Of a stretch of 64,000 nucleotides of DNA, positions 7,193 through 15,151 are shown piece by piece. The notes beneath the pieces were generated by a model. That model made no database searches. It was not told the origin of the DNA and worked only from the letters and a program-made list of their open reading frames with translations. Positions within the stretch are counted from its first letter, which is position 1, and each line of letters opens with the position of its first letter. The stretch comes from CALHVX01 sp039198065 (lineage in GTDB: Bacteria; Pseudomonadota; Gammaproteobacteria; Pseudomonadales; Azotimanducaceae), in assembly GCA_039198065.1 (NCBI GenBank), contig JBCCTU010000001.1, positions 372,001 to 436,000 on the forward strand. The letters are read 5' to 3'. A program made the translations under genes and the position numbers.

Positions 7193-8359
7193 ATGTTGAC
7201 AAGAACTTTCGGCACGGTGCTCGTGTCGTCCATGGTCGTACTGGGTGGATGCTCCAGCGCTACGACCGAAACGGGATCCGTTGACGGATCTTCAGTTGCC
7301 GGTACCGGCGGCGGTGACATGGCACGAGAGATCGATGCACGGGAGGCGCGAATTCGAGCCCTCGAGCAAGAGCTATCAAGCCGCGAGTCTCGAATTGCCG
7401 CCCTTGAGGACAGTCTGAGCACTGCCAGTAGCAGTACCGGTGGCGGTTCGTCCTTCGGTGGCGACGGAACGTTGTTCCCACCGAACGCGAGACCCGGCGA
7501 GTGCTATGCGCGGGTGCTTTTCCCCGAGAAATATCGCACCAGCGATGAGCGCGTACTTGTAAAAGAAGCGAGTGAGCGGTTTGAGGTGATCCCGGCTCGC
7601 TATGAAACGGTTACCGAGCGGGTTCTCGTGAAAGAGGCCAGCACCAAGCTCGAAGTCGTACCGGCAACCTATGAAACGGTCACGGAACAGGTACTTGTGA
7701 AGCCTGCGGGCAATAAAATCGTCGAAGTTCCCGCGACCTATCGCACGGTGACGGAGCGCGTGCTCGATAAGCCCGCGACCACCATCTGGAAAAAAGGTTC
7801 GGCCTCGACCTACGGCTCGGCCGCGCTGTCTGAAACCGTTGATGCGACCGGTGAGCTGATGTGCCTCGTTGAAGTGCCGGCCACCTACAAAACCGTCGAG
7901 CGACGTGTGATCGACACACCGGCGGCAACGCGGGAAGTTGAGATTCCTGCCGTGTACAAGACCGTCGAAAAGCGGGTAGTCCGGGAACCGGCAACGACTC
8001 GCGAGGTCACGATCCCCGCGGCCTACGACACGGTCGAGATCACCAAGCTCGTGGAGCCGGCTAAGCAGCGGCGCATCGAAATCCCCGCTGAGTATCGAAC
8101 CGTGACCAAGCGCGAGGTCGTCGAGCCCGCGAAAATGGCGTGGCAGACCGTACTCTGCGAAGTGAACTCCACGCCGAGCGTCGTTCGTACCTTGCAGGAA
8201 GCGCTGGACAAGAAGGGCTACAACGTCGGCGGTATCGACGGGCAGCTTGGGCCGACCACCATCAAGGCGGTTAACCAGTACGCCAAGAGCCTGAACATTC
8301 CGCAGGGTCGCAACTACGTCCCGATGGAAGTTCTGGAAAACCTCGGTATCGACATCTGA
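7193..8359 (+). CDS. Repeat lipoprotein with C-terminal peptidoglycan-binding domain
   Basis: 388 residues from ATG 7193 behind GAGGAGA. The lipobox is VVLGGC with lipidated Cys20 followed by Ser, predicting outer-membrane sorting. Residues about 45-75 form a short coiled coil (EIDAREARIRALEQELSSRE). From about residue 110 eight units of about 23 residues follow the pattern Y-x-T-V-x-x-R-V-x-x-x-P-A-x-x-x-x-x-x-x-P-A (YETVTERVLVKEAS, YKTVERRVIDTPAA and so on); the fourth is split by an insertion of about 30 residues with a Gly/Ser stretch. Cysteines recur at matching places (PGECYARV, ELMCLVEVP, TVLCEVN). The last 65 residues are a PG_binding_1 domain (LQEALDKKGYNVGGIDGQLG). It probably links outer membrane and wall. 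It precedes the two-component cluster by 90 bases and a hairpin. Confidence 0.75.
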   Translation: MLTRTFGTVLVSSMVVLGGCSSATTETGSVDGSSVAGTGGGDMAREIDAREARIRALEQELSSRESRIAALEDSLSTASSSTGGGSSFGGDGTLFPPNARPGECYARVLFPEKYRTSDERVLVKEASERFEVIPARYETVTERVLVKEASTKLEVVPATYETVTEQVLVKPAGNKIVEVPATYRTVTERVLDKPATTIWKKGSASTYGSAALSETVDATGELMCLVEVPATYKTVERRVIDTPAATREVEIPAVYKTVEKRVVREPATTREVTIPAAYDTVEITKLVEPAKQRRIEIPAEYRTVTKREVVEPAKMAWQTVLCEVNSTPSVVRTLQEALDKKGYNVGGIDGQLGPTTIKAVNQYAKSLNIPQGRNYVPMEVLENLGIDI

Positions 8360-8372
8360 TCTGATGCCCCGC

Positions 8373-8396
8373 GTGCCCCGCTTACCGGCGGGGCAC
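8373..8396 (+). terminator. Hairpin after the repeat lipoprotein
   Basis: GTGCCCCGC and GCGGGGCAC form a perfect 9-bp stem around a six-base loop, 14 bases after the lipoprotein stop. No T-run follows, so it may attenuate or protect the 3' end rather than fully terminate before the response regulator. Confidence 0.55.
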
Positions 8397-8449
8397 ATGC
8401 CTTACCGGTCGTATCCCGACTCTGAAGCTCTCCGGTTCGAAACACTGCT

Positions 8450-9139
8450 ATGAACGTTCTCTTACTCGAAGACGACCCGGCACAGGCCGACATGATCTGC
8501 GGCTGGCTCCGAGACGCTGGGCACCGAATTCAGCATCACGAGACGGGCCAGGGTTTGCTCGAAGCTGCCCGCCAGGATGACAACTACGACTTGATCATTC
8601 TCGATTGGGAAGTTCCAGATAAACCCGGTTTCGAGGTGCTCAAAGAGCTGCGGGCGCTACTCAACTGGCATGTGCCAGTGCTGTTTGTCACGCAACGGGA
8701 TGCAGAAGAGGACATCGTTGCCGCACTGACGGCGGGCGCTGACGATTACATGGTGAAACGGGCCAGCAGGGGCGAGTTCCTTGCCCGCGTGGTATCGCTT
8801 GGTCGCCGGCTTGGTGGAGAAGAACTCGACTTCGTTTGCGGTCCGTACCGCTTTGTGCCGCAAAGCCGGCAAGCGTATTTCCATGACGACGAGGTAAAGC
8901 TGACGGCGAAGGAGTTTGATCTGGCGCTGTACATGTTTCGTAACCTTGGCAAACTCCTCGCCCGGGAGCAGATTCTCAAAGATATTTGGCAAGTTTCAGG
9001 GATTAACACGCGTACCGTTGACATGCATGTCAGTCGGGTAAAGAAGAATCTGAGGATCGGACCCGAGGTCGGGTACCGCGTAAAAACCGTTTATCAGCAT
9101 GGCTATCGACTGGAAGAAGTGGCCGCCGAAGGCAGCTGA
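8450..9139 (+). CDS. OmpR-family response regulator
   Basis: 229 residues from ATG 8450. The receiver domain has the acidic pocket LLEDD (Glu7, Asp8, Asp9), phosphoacceptor Asp52 in LIILDWEVP, Thr81 (LFVTQRD) and Lys103 (DDYMVKR). The residue after the lysine is Arg, where Pro is nearly universal. The winged-helix output domain runs from about 140 (KLTAKEFDLALYMFRNLGK, then TRTVDMHVSRVKKNL and YRVKTVYQHGYRL). It is a DNA-binding transcription factor. The LysM-FecR gene starts 31 bases after its stop and the CHASE2 kinase follows, so the kinase is its likely partner. Confidence 0.92.
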   Translation: MNVLLLEDDPAQADMICGWLRDAGHRIQHHETGQGLLEAARQDDNYDLIILDWEVPDKPGFEVLKELRALLNWHVPVLFVTQRDAEEDIVAALTAGADDYMVKRASRGEFLARVVSLGRRLGGEELDFVCGPYRFVPQSRQAYFHDDEVKLTAKEFDLALYMFRNLGKLLAREQILKDIWQVSGINTRTVDMHVSRVKKNLRIGPEVGYRVKTVYQHGYRLEEVAAEGS

Positions 9140-9170
9140 CCCGCGCCGAGCGGCAGGTTGCGGCCGTGGT

Positions 9171-10784
9171 GTGAAGAAACGGCTGCGAACTGTGCTCGCG
9201 TTGCTGATCTGCGGCGTAAGCGTCGGTTTTACCCAACCCGTTCTTGCAGCGGATTGGACCTACACCCTGCGACCAGGGGACGACCTCTGGACCATTGCTC
9301 GTCTGCATTGCGGTTCGTCCGCCTACGCCCAACGCATCGCAGACCATAACGCGTTCGCTGACCCCACCCGCCTGCGAGCCGGACAGCGCGTCCGCATTCC
9401 CGTCGCTTGGCTTGTGCGGCAGCCCTCATCGGTGGTTGTGGCGGCCGTTGGCGGGCGGGTTACCGATGGTAAGGGCCAGCGCATTAGCGTCGGTCAGGAA
9501 TTGTCGATGGGCGAACGACTCATAACCGCAGCAGCCGGTTTCGCGCTGGTGCGCTTTGCCGACGGGACAGAGCTCGAGGTAGGTCCCGACGCCGACGTGT
9601 TGTTTAACGTACTGACCGCCTTTGGCGATAGCGGCATGGTTGATTCCAGTTTGCGGCTTTACCGCGGTGGTGGGACAGCGCGCGTACGCAAGCGCGCCGA
9701 TGGATCACAGTTCCGGGTATGGACGCCAACGGGGATCGCTGCCGTGCGGGGCACGGAGTTTCGGCTGGGTGTTGCTGAGTCCGCCCCCGGTGCCGCTGCT
9801 TCAGCTAGCAGTCGGGTTGAGACGCTAACGGGCGCCGTTGGCTTCGAACAAGCACAACAGACGGCCAGCGTGCCTGCAGGAACTGGCCTTGTTGCCAGCG
9901 CCGCAGGGGTGGTGACCGAAACCCTGCTGCCGGCCCCGGTGTTTGCTGATGCTGATATTCGGCGACGCTCGACCAGTGATGAGTTGCGTTGGACCGCTGC
10001 CCCAGCTGCTGCGGGCCATCAGCTTGATCTCTACGATCGTGACGCGAGCCCCGCAGTGCTCGTCAAGACCATCCGGCTCGACGCACCGAGGTACGATTTA
10101 GCAGAGTTTGAGCCCGGCCGTTACCGTGTTGCCGTGCGTTCCGTAGCGGCCAGTGACCTTCGCGGTTACGACGCGGTCCTCGACCTTGAGCTGGTGCGGG
10201 CCGTGCCGGTGCCGCAGACCCAGGGAATCGTCCGGGCTGCGGAACGCCTTGAGTGGGCCGGAGACGCATCGACCTATGAAGTAGAGATCCGTGCCGCGGA
10301 CGACGCCGCGCGACAGCCCCGACGGTTCGAGCGGTCGACGCAAACCTTGCCCTTGAATGGAACACTGATGCCCGGCGCCTACCGATGGCGCGTCCGTGAA
10401 GCTGGCGGTGATTTTTCCACCGCGCTGCCGCTCTTGATTCCGCCCGCTTCGCCGCAAGCGGTGCGCGTAACGGCAGGTTCCTGGGCGAACGGTCGCAGCA
10501 TCGAGGTGTCGTGGGGCGCGCAATCCGGTGTCGACTACGACATCAGGCTCGTTGATGATGCTGGGAACTCGGCTGCCGATGCGCGGGTACGTGCATCCTC
10601 CACCACGGCGACATGGGTAAGCCCGGTGCTCGTTGCCGGCAGCTATCAGGTCGAGGTCGTGCCGCGGCTGGACACGGTGGATGGGCCGATTACCGGCGGT
10701 GCTTCGCGCAGCGAGGTCAACGTCCTGCGGCGCGTACCCTGGTGGCAACCGGCCGCATTGCTCTTACCCCTGTTGTTGCTCTGA
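9171..10784 (+). CDS. Secreted LysM-FecR domain protein
   Basis: 537 residues from GTG 9171, chosen because VKKRLRTVLALLICGVSVGF to LAA is a clean signal peptide; an upstream ATG at 9099 inside the regulator gene would bury it. Residues about 28-77 are a LysM domain (YTLRPGDDLWTIARLHCG to LRAGQRVRIP). Residues about 92-200 are a FecR-type domain (GGRVTDGKGQRISVGQEL, LVRFADGTELEVGP, TPTGIAAVRGTEFRLG). The rest is a series of fibronectin-like beta repeats (LRWTAAPAAAGHQLDLYD, YRWRVREAGGDFS, EVSWGAQSGVDYDIRL). The last residues are hydrophobic (WWQPAALLLPLLLL), a possible tail anchor. No TonB receptor or ECF sigma factor is nearby, so this is not iron-citrate type FecR; a sensing role with the adjacent kinase is inferred. 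Confidence 0.8.
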   Translation: MKKRLRTVLALLICGVSVGFTQPVLAADWTYTLRPGDDLWTIARLHCGSSAYAQRIADHNAFADPTRLRAGQRVRIPVAWLVRQPSSVVVAAVGGRVTDGKGQRISVGQELSMGERLITAAAGFALVRFADGTELEVGPDADVLFNVLTAFGDSGMVDSSLRLYRGGGTARVRKRADGSQFRVWTPTGIAAVRGTEFRLGVAESAPGAAASASSRVETLTGAVGFEQAQQTASVPAGTGLVASAAGVVTETLLPAPVFADADIRRRSTSDELRWTAAPAAAGHQLDLYDRDASPAVLVKTIRLDAPRYDLAEFEPGRYRVAVRSVAASDLRGYDAVLDLELVRAVPVPQTQGIVRAAERLEWAGDASTYEVEIRAADDAARQPRRFERSTQTLPLNGTLMPGAYRWRVREAGGDFSTALPLLIPPASPQAVRVTAGSWANGRSIEVSWGAQSGVDYDIRLVDDAGNSAADARVRASSTTATWVSPVLVAGSYQVEVVPRLDTVDGPITGGASRSEVNVLRRVPWWQPAALLLPLLLL

Positions 10785-10827
10785 CGGGCCGCTCGTGTCG
10801 ACCTGCGCCCTGCCCTAAGCTGCTGCG

Positions 10828-13425
10828 GTGGCCCTTTTTTCTTCCTCAACGCGCTACCGGGCCGAACTGTTGGTGCTGTTTGTCGTGCTCGTTGGATTCG
10901 CGGCGCTGGCGACTGACGGAGCCTGGCTGCGCTCTCTCGATCGAATTCTCTATGACCTCTCCGTTCGCCTGCGACCGGCAGCGCTCGACGATCGGCTGGT
11001 AATCGTCGGCATCGACGAACAAACGCTCACCCGAGTTGGGCGTTGGCCCTGGAACCGGGCCCAGCAGGCGGAGCTGCTCGACGCGGTGGCGGCGCAGGTA
11101 CCCCTCGCGCTGTTCGTCGACGTGGTCTACAGCGGTGAAACGCTCGCCGATGAGGACGCGGCGCTGGTGGATGCCTTTGATCGCTTTGCACACGTTGCGG
11201 TGCCAATGATCGTCGACGTCCCTGCCGTTGGGCAGCCGCCGTTGGAGATCCTGCCCTTTGACGGAGTGATTCGTGCGGTTACGGAAATCGGACACGTGCA
11301 CCTCGAACTCGACGACGACTCGATCTCCCGCGGAACGTTTCTTTATCAGGGTGTCGGTAACCCGGCCTGGCCCCACGCCATGTTGGCGCTCGCCCGTACG
11401 CTCGGGGTCATACAGGAGCCGCTGCCGGACGGTCTCGCGCGCTGCGCGGAGCTGCCCCAGGAGGCCTCCATACGGCTGGCCCGGTGCGGCTATGCGCTAC
11501 TGCCCTTTGCCGGGCCTCCCGGGACCGTGCCGCAGCTGTCTGCGCTGGCGCTACTCGACGGTTCACTACCGTCGCAGTTGCTGGCAGGCAAGATCGTGTT
11601 GCTCGGCCTGACCACGGCCGGTGTGGCGGACTGGGTTACGAGTCCTGTGTCAGGGCGCGGCCGGCCGATTTCCGGGGTCGAGTTTAACGCCAACCTGCTC
11701 AACGCTCTGATCGCGGGAGAGCTGATTGAACGTGCACCTCGCTCGCTCACTTCTCTGATCAGCGTTCTGATCGCAGCCATCGCTGCCTTGTCGCTGCCGC
11801 GCCTCACCCCGAAAGCCATGCTGGGCGTGACGCTGCTGTTGATCATCTCACCCATGCTTGCAACCGCCGCACTGATGGCATTCCAGAGTCTTTATCTGCC
11901 CACCAGTGCCGGTTCCCTGGCCGCGTTGCTGGCGTATCCGTACTGGTCCTGGCGTCGCCATGAGATCGCCTGGCGGTACGTTGACGGCGAAATGGAGCGT
12001 CTGGCTGAAACCAGTGCGTTGCTTGATACGTCGCCGCCGATGGCTGATACGGCGCGCTGGCGCTCGCGGCTTGGTGCGTTGGCGACGTTGTTGCGATTGT
12101 CTATTGAGGACGCAAGCGCGCCAGCGCATGCAAACGATACTCGGACCTGGGCAACGGTTGATGGGGAGCGGGCGCTGCACGCGCGCTTACCGGACGGCAG
12201 CGCCCTTGTGCTTCGCGGAGCGAACGATGGAACGTTTTCTGAAGCGGAGATCGCGCTGATCCACGACAGCCTCAATCCGCTGATGGTCGATGATCAACAC
12301 CCGCGAGCCTTGCCCGGGGAAGGTCTGGCCGCCCGGATCAGGCTGCTGCAGCGCGAGGCGGATCGGGTTCGCGCCAGCCGGGATACGGGTCTCAAGGCGC
12401 TCGACGAAATGCGCAGCGGTGTTTTGGTGTTGTCACCCCAGGGAGACGTTGAATTCGTGAATTCTGCCTTTGCTGCGCTCGTACCGATGGCAGGATCCGT
12501 GGATGCCCCGTCTGTACTTGAGCGGCTTGGCACCGGCTTGCCAACACCGCTCGGTAGCAACTGGGAAGAAATCTGGCGGGTGGTCGTCGTCGCCGGTGAG
12601 TCCCGGGGCTTCGAAACGCGCCTGCCGTCGCAACGGGTCGCGTACGTTTACTGCGCGCGGCTCGATCCGGAGCTTGGTGACCGCCTTCGGCTTCCGGACT
12701 GGGCGGTAATCATTACCGATATCACCGAGATCCGTACGGCTGAAAGCCAACGAGAAGAAGCGCTTGCGTTTGTGTCTCACGACCTGCGATCGCCGATACT
12801 GTCGATTCTTGCGCTGGTTCGTCGTGACCTCTCAAGCGATGAGTCGAAGCAAATTGAGCGCTACGCCGAGAAGAGCCTGCAGGTTTCGGAGCAGTTTCTA
12901 CAGCTCTCGCGGCTCGAGAGCCAGCGCGATGTGGAAACCTACGAGCTCGACGTAATCGACGCGCTCGAGAACGCCTGTGATCAAGTATACGAGCAGGCGC
13001 GGGAGGCGCGAATCCTGCTGGACCGCTCGTCGGTCGCTGCTGCAGACGAGCCCGTTTGGGTGCGCGGTAACGGCCAGTTGTTGGAACGGGCGTTCATCAA
13101 CCTGCTAAGCAATGCCATCAAGTACAGTCCTGCCGATCGCCAGGTGTGGGTGGTACTTGAACTCGAGGAGACTTGGCTCACCGTCGCTGTCGTGGATGAG
13201 GGACGAGGTATTCCAGAAGCGGATCTGCCGCAGCTGTTCGAATCGTTTTTCCGCTCGAGCGATCCGGAACTGGCGAGGCAGCGGGGTTCGGGGCTTGGCC
13301 TGCGGTTTACGAAAACGGTCGCGGAACGACACGGCGGAACGCTAACCGTCGAGTCGACACTCGGCGCGGGTTCAACATTTCGTTTCCGCTTGCCGCGTCT
13401 GCCAATCGACAGCGATTTACAGTAG
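10828..13425 (+). CDS. CHASE2-domain sensor histidine kinase
   Basis: 865 residues from GTG 10828. A first transmembrane helix (LLVLFVVLVGFAALATDG) is followed by an extracytoplasmic CHASE2 domain (SLDRILYDLSVRLRP, RLVIVGIDEQTLTRVGRWPW, ISGVEFNANLLNALIAGELI), then three membrane helices at about 308-385. A linker region and a PAS-like domain (LDEMRSGVLVLSPQGDVEFV) precede the HisKA domain with phosphoacceptor His651 in ALAFVSHDLRSPI. The HATPase_c domain has the N box (NLLSNAIKYSP), G1 (VVDEGRGIPE) and G2 (RGSGLGLRFTKTVAERHGG). It is an inner-membrane sensor kinase; partner is probably the OmpR-type regulator two genes upstream. Confidence 0.9.
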   Translation: MALFSSSTRYRAELLVLFVVLVGFAALATDGAWLRSLDRILYDLSVRLRPAALDDRLVIVGIDEQTLTRVGRWPWNRAQQAELLDAVAAQVPLALFVDVVYSGETLADEDAALVDAFDRFAHVAVPMIVDVPAVGQPPLEILPFDGVIRAVTEIGHVHLELDDDSISRGTFLYQGVGNPAWPHAMLALARTLGVIQEPLPDGLARCAELPQEASIRLARCGYALLPFAGPPGTVPQLSALALLDGSLPSQLLAGKIVLLGLTTAGVADWVTSPVSGRGRPISGVEFNANLLNALIAGELIERAPRSLTSLISVLIAAIAALSLPRLTPKAMLGVTLLLIISPMLATAALMAFQSLYLPTSAGSLAALLAYPYWSWRRHEIAWRYVDGEMERLAETSALLDTSPPMADTARWRSRLGALATLLRLSIEDASAPAHANDTRTWATVDGERALHARLPDGSALVLRGANDGTFSEAEIALIHDSLNPLMVDDQHPRALPGEGLAARIRLLQREADRVRASRDTGLKALDEMRSGVLVLSPQGDVEFVNSAFAALVPMAGSVDAPSVLERLGTGLPTPLGSNWEEIWRVVVVAGESRGFETRLPSQRVAYVYCARLDPELGDRLRLPDWAVIITDITEIRTAESQREEALAFVSHDLRSPILSILALVRRDLSSDESKQIERYAEKSLQVSEQFLQLSRLESQRDVETYELDVIDALENACDQVYEQAREARILLDRSSVAAADEPVWVRGNGQLLERAFINLLSNAIKYSPADRQVWVVLELEETWLTVAVVDEGRGIPEADLPQLFESFFRSSDPELARQRGSGLGLRFTKTVAERHGGTLTVESTLGAGSTFRFRLPRLPIDSDLQ

Positions 13426-13574
13426 TTTTACAGCGCCGCGGGGACGCGTCTCATAAGCTTCTGCTGGTCGAAGAGGCCGGTCACAGCGTTGCGCTGGCGA
13501 TGTCTGGCCGCCTAACCACAGAGAAGTCATGAGCGCTCGGTGGCGGGGAAACGATTGAACAAAGAGGAGACACC

Positions 13575-13979
13575 ATGACGAGCCTGACCACCATTGAGGG
13601 TATCGGCCCGGTTTACGAAGAAAAGCTCAAGGGGGCGGGAATTGATTCCTGTGAGGAGCTGTTGGAAAAGGGTGCAACGGCCAAAGGCCGCGCTGAGATT
13701 GTTGAGGCCAGCGGTATCGACAAAGGCCGCATCCTCAAGTTCGTGAACCATGCGGATCTGTGCCGTGTCAAAGGCGTTGGTGGTGAGTACAGCGAGCTGC
13801 TCGAGGCTTCCGGCGTTGATACGGTTCCGGAACTCGCACAGCGTAACGCCGACAACCTTGCTAAGAAGATGGAAGAAGTGAACGAAGAAAAGAAACTCGT
13901 CCGCTCCCTTCCGTCTGCGAAGCAGGTTGCCGACTGGGTAGCGCAAGCGAAAGAACTACCGCGCGTCATTACCCACTAA
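13575..13979 (+). CDS. DUF4332 helix-hairpin-helix protein
   Basis: 134 residues from ATG 13575 behind GAGGAG. The opening TTIEGIGPVYEEKLKGAGI is the first helix-hairpin-helix of DUF4332, and CRVKGVGGEYSELLEASGVD with TVPELAQRNADNL is the second. Such domains resemble DNA-binding modules of ribosomal/topoisomerase type, but no activity is established for the family. No signal peptide is present, so it is probably cytoplasmic. It follows the CHASE2 kinase by 149 bases and may be regulated with or by it; no direct evidence for this is seen. Confidence 0.8.
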   Translation: MTSLTTIEGIGPVYEEKLKGAGIDSCEELLEKGATAKGRAEIVEASGIDKGRILKFVNHADLCRVKGVGGEYSELLEASGVDTVPELAQRNADNLAKKMEEVNEEKKLVRSLPSAKQVADWVAQAKELPRVITH

Positions 13980-13994
13980 GCCAGCCGTTCCAAG

Positions 13995-14020
13995 CGCCGC
14001 GTTGCGCAGGCAGCGCGGCG
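13995..14020 (+). terminator. GC-rich hairpin after the DUF4332 gene
   Basis: CGCCGCG and CGCGGCG form a 7-bp stem around a 12-base loop, 16 bases after the stop. No T-run follows, so termination efficiency is uncertain. Confidence 0.4.
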
Positions 14021-14075
14021 ATCACCCATCACTTTGTTACATAAACGGGCCGCAGAGCGTGCCTTCGGAGGAGCT

Positions 14076-15110
14076 ATGTCTAGAGAAAAGCGCACCCGCG
14101 CTTCTGCGTTCGCGGTGTTCATTGCAGTGGTCCTGGGGGCGGTCGCAAACCTCGCGGCAGCCGATGTCGTAACCCTTGCCAACGGTGATCGAATCAGCGG
14201 CACGGTGACCTCGATCACCGGCGGTAACGTGCTGTTGCAGACGGAGCTGTTCGGTGCGTTGACCGTGCCCGCGGAGCAGGTGAGCGGGATCAGCAAGACC
14301 GAGCCGATGCAGCTGCGCACGACCGAAGGCAACGAAGTGACCGGTACGCTCGAAGTGGTGGACGACACTCAGGTCGTGAACACGGAATTCGGAACGCAAC
14401 CGCTCGCCCTCGCCGATCTTGATCGGGCGGTAGAAAACTACTTGAACCAAGCAGTTGCCGAAACCCTTTGGACCACGCGCGTCGATGTCGGCTACGCCTT
14501 GTCGACCGGCAACAGCGAAACGGAATCAAGTGCTGTCAACTTTGAATCGATCCTCGACCAAGGAAAGTACCAGCACCGCGCGTTCGTGAACTGGAACCAG
14601 GACGAGGCCGATGGGGAAACGACTCGCAACCAGCTCGATGCGGGCTACGGCCTGCGTCGTTTCATCGGCGAGAAGTGGTTCGCGGCGGCGAACCTGGGCT
14701 ATTTCAAGGATGAGCTGAAAGAGATCGACCAGCGAATCACCGTCGGACTCGGACTTGGCTATCAGTTCTTTGACACCAGCCTGTCGTCTTTGTCCACCGA
14801 GTTCGGTCTCACTCAGGTGTTCGAGGACCTCGATGGCGAAAGCGAGAACAACCCGGCGCTGCGCTGGGCTGCGAACTACAACCTGTGGATCCAACCGGAG
14901 CGGGTCGAGTATTTCTACGGCCACGAAGTGTTGACGATCTTCGACTCCGGTCGCGGTGAGGTGTACAAGGCCAACACGGGTATCCGCTTCGCGCTGAGCG
15001 AGCTGTGGACGGCCAATCTGCGTCTCGACGCTGTCCACGAGACCATGCCGCCGGAAGGCCGGGAGAAAACCGATCTCATCTACACCGTTGGCTTCGGGCT
15101 GGTCTTCTAG
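14076..15110 (+). CDS. DUF481 outer-membrane protein
   Basis: 344 residues from ATG 14076 behind GGAGGAGCT; an upstream in-frame TTG lacks such a site. A signal peptide (ASAFAVFIAVVLGAVANLAAA) is followed by two small beta repeats (DVVTLANGDRISGTVTSITG, GNEVTGTLEVVDD) and then the DUF481 barrel from about residue 145 (TTRVDVGYALSTGNSET, YGLRRFIGEKWFAAANLGYF, RVEYFYGHEVLTIFDSG), ending with aromatic YTVGFGLVF as expected of an outer-membrane strand. Family members are described as salt-induced outer-membrane proteins; the function is not defined. The beta-lactamase-fold gene starts 41 bases downstream and may share its transcript. Confidence 0.85.
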   Translation: MSREKRTRASAFAVFIAVVLGAVANLAAADVVTLANGDRISGTVTSITGGNVLLQTELFGALTVPAEQVSGISKTEPMQLRTTEGNEVTGTLEVVDDTQVVNTEFGTQPLALADLDRAVENYLNQAVAETLWTTRVDVGYALSTGNSETESSAVNFESILDQGKYQHRAFVNWNQDEADGETTRNQLDAGYGLRRFIGEKWFAAANLGYFKDELKEIDQRITVGLGLGYQFFDTSLSSLSTEFGLTQVFEDLDGESENNPALRWAANYNLWIQPERVEYFYGHEVLTIFDSGRGEVYKANTGIRFALSELWTANLRLDAVHETMPPEGREKTDLIYTVGFGLVF

Positions 15111-15151
15111 CAGACTGGAACGACGTACGGGGGAGAGAACCGGGAGGAAGG

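Noticed and set aside
7376..8398. 340-codon minus-strand frame opposite the repeat lipoprotein
   Set aside because: Shadow of the repeat gene: its pseudo-repeats come from the periodic coding strand, and the plus strand has lipobox, Shine-Dalgarno and PG-binding domain.
10098..10748. 216-codon minus-strand frame opposite the LysM-FecR gene
   Set aside because: Arg/His-rich shadow composition without domains; the plus strand shows LysM and FecR domains.
9171..10784. LysM-FecR protein as an iron-citrate FecR anti-sigma regulator
   Set aside because: No ECF sigma factor or TonB-dependent receptor is adjacent, and the LysM plus fibronectin-like layout is different from FecR.
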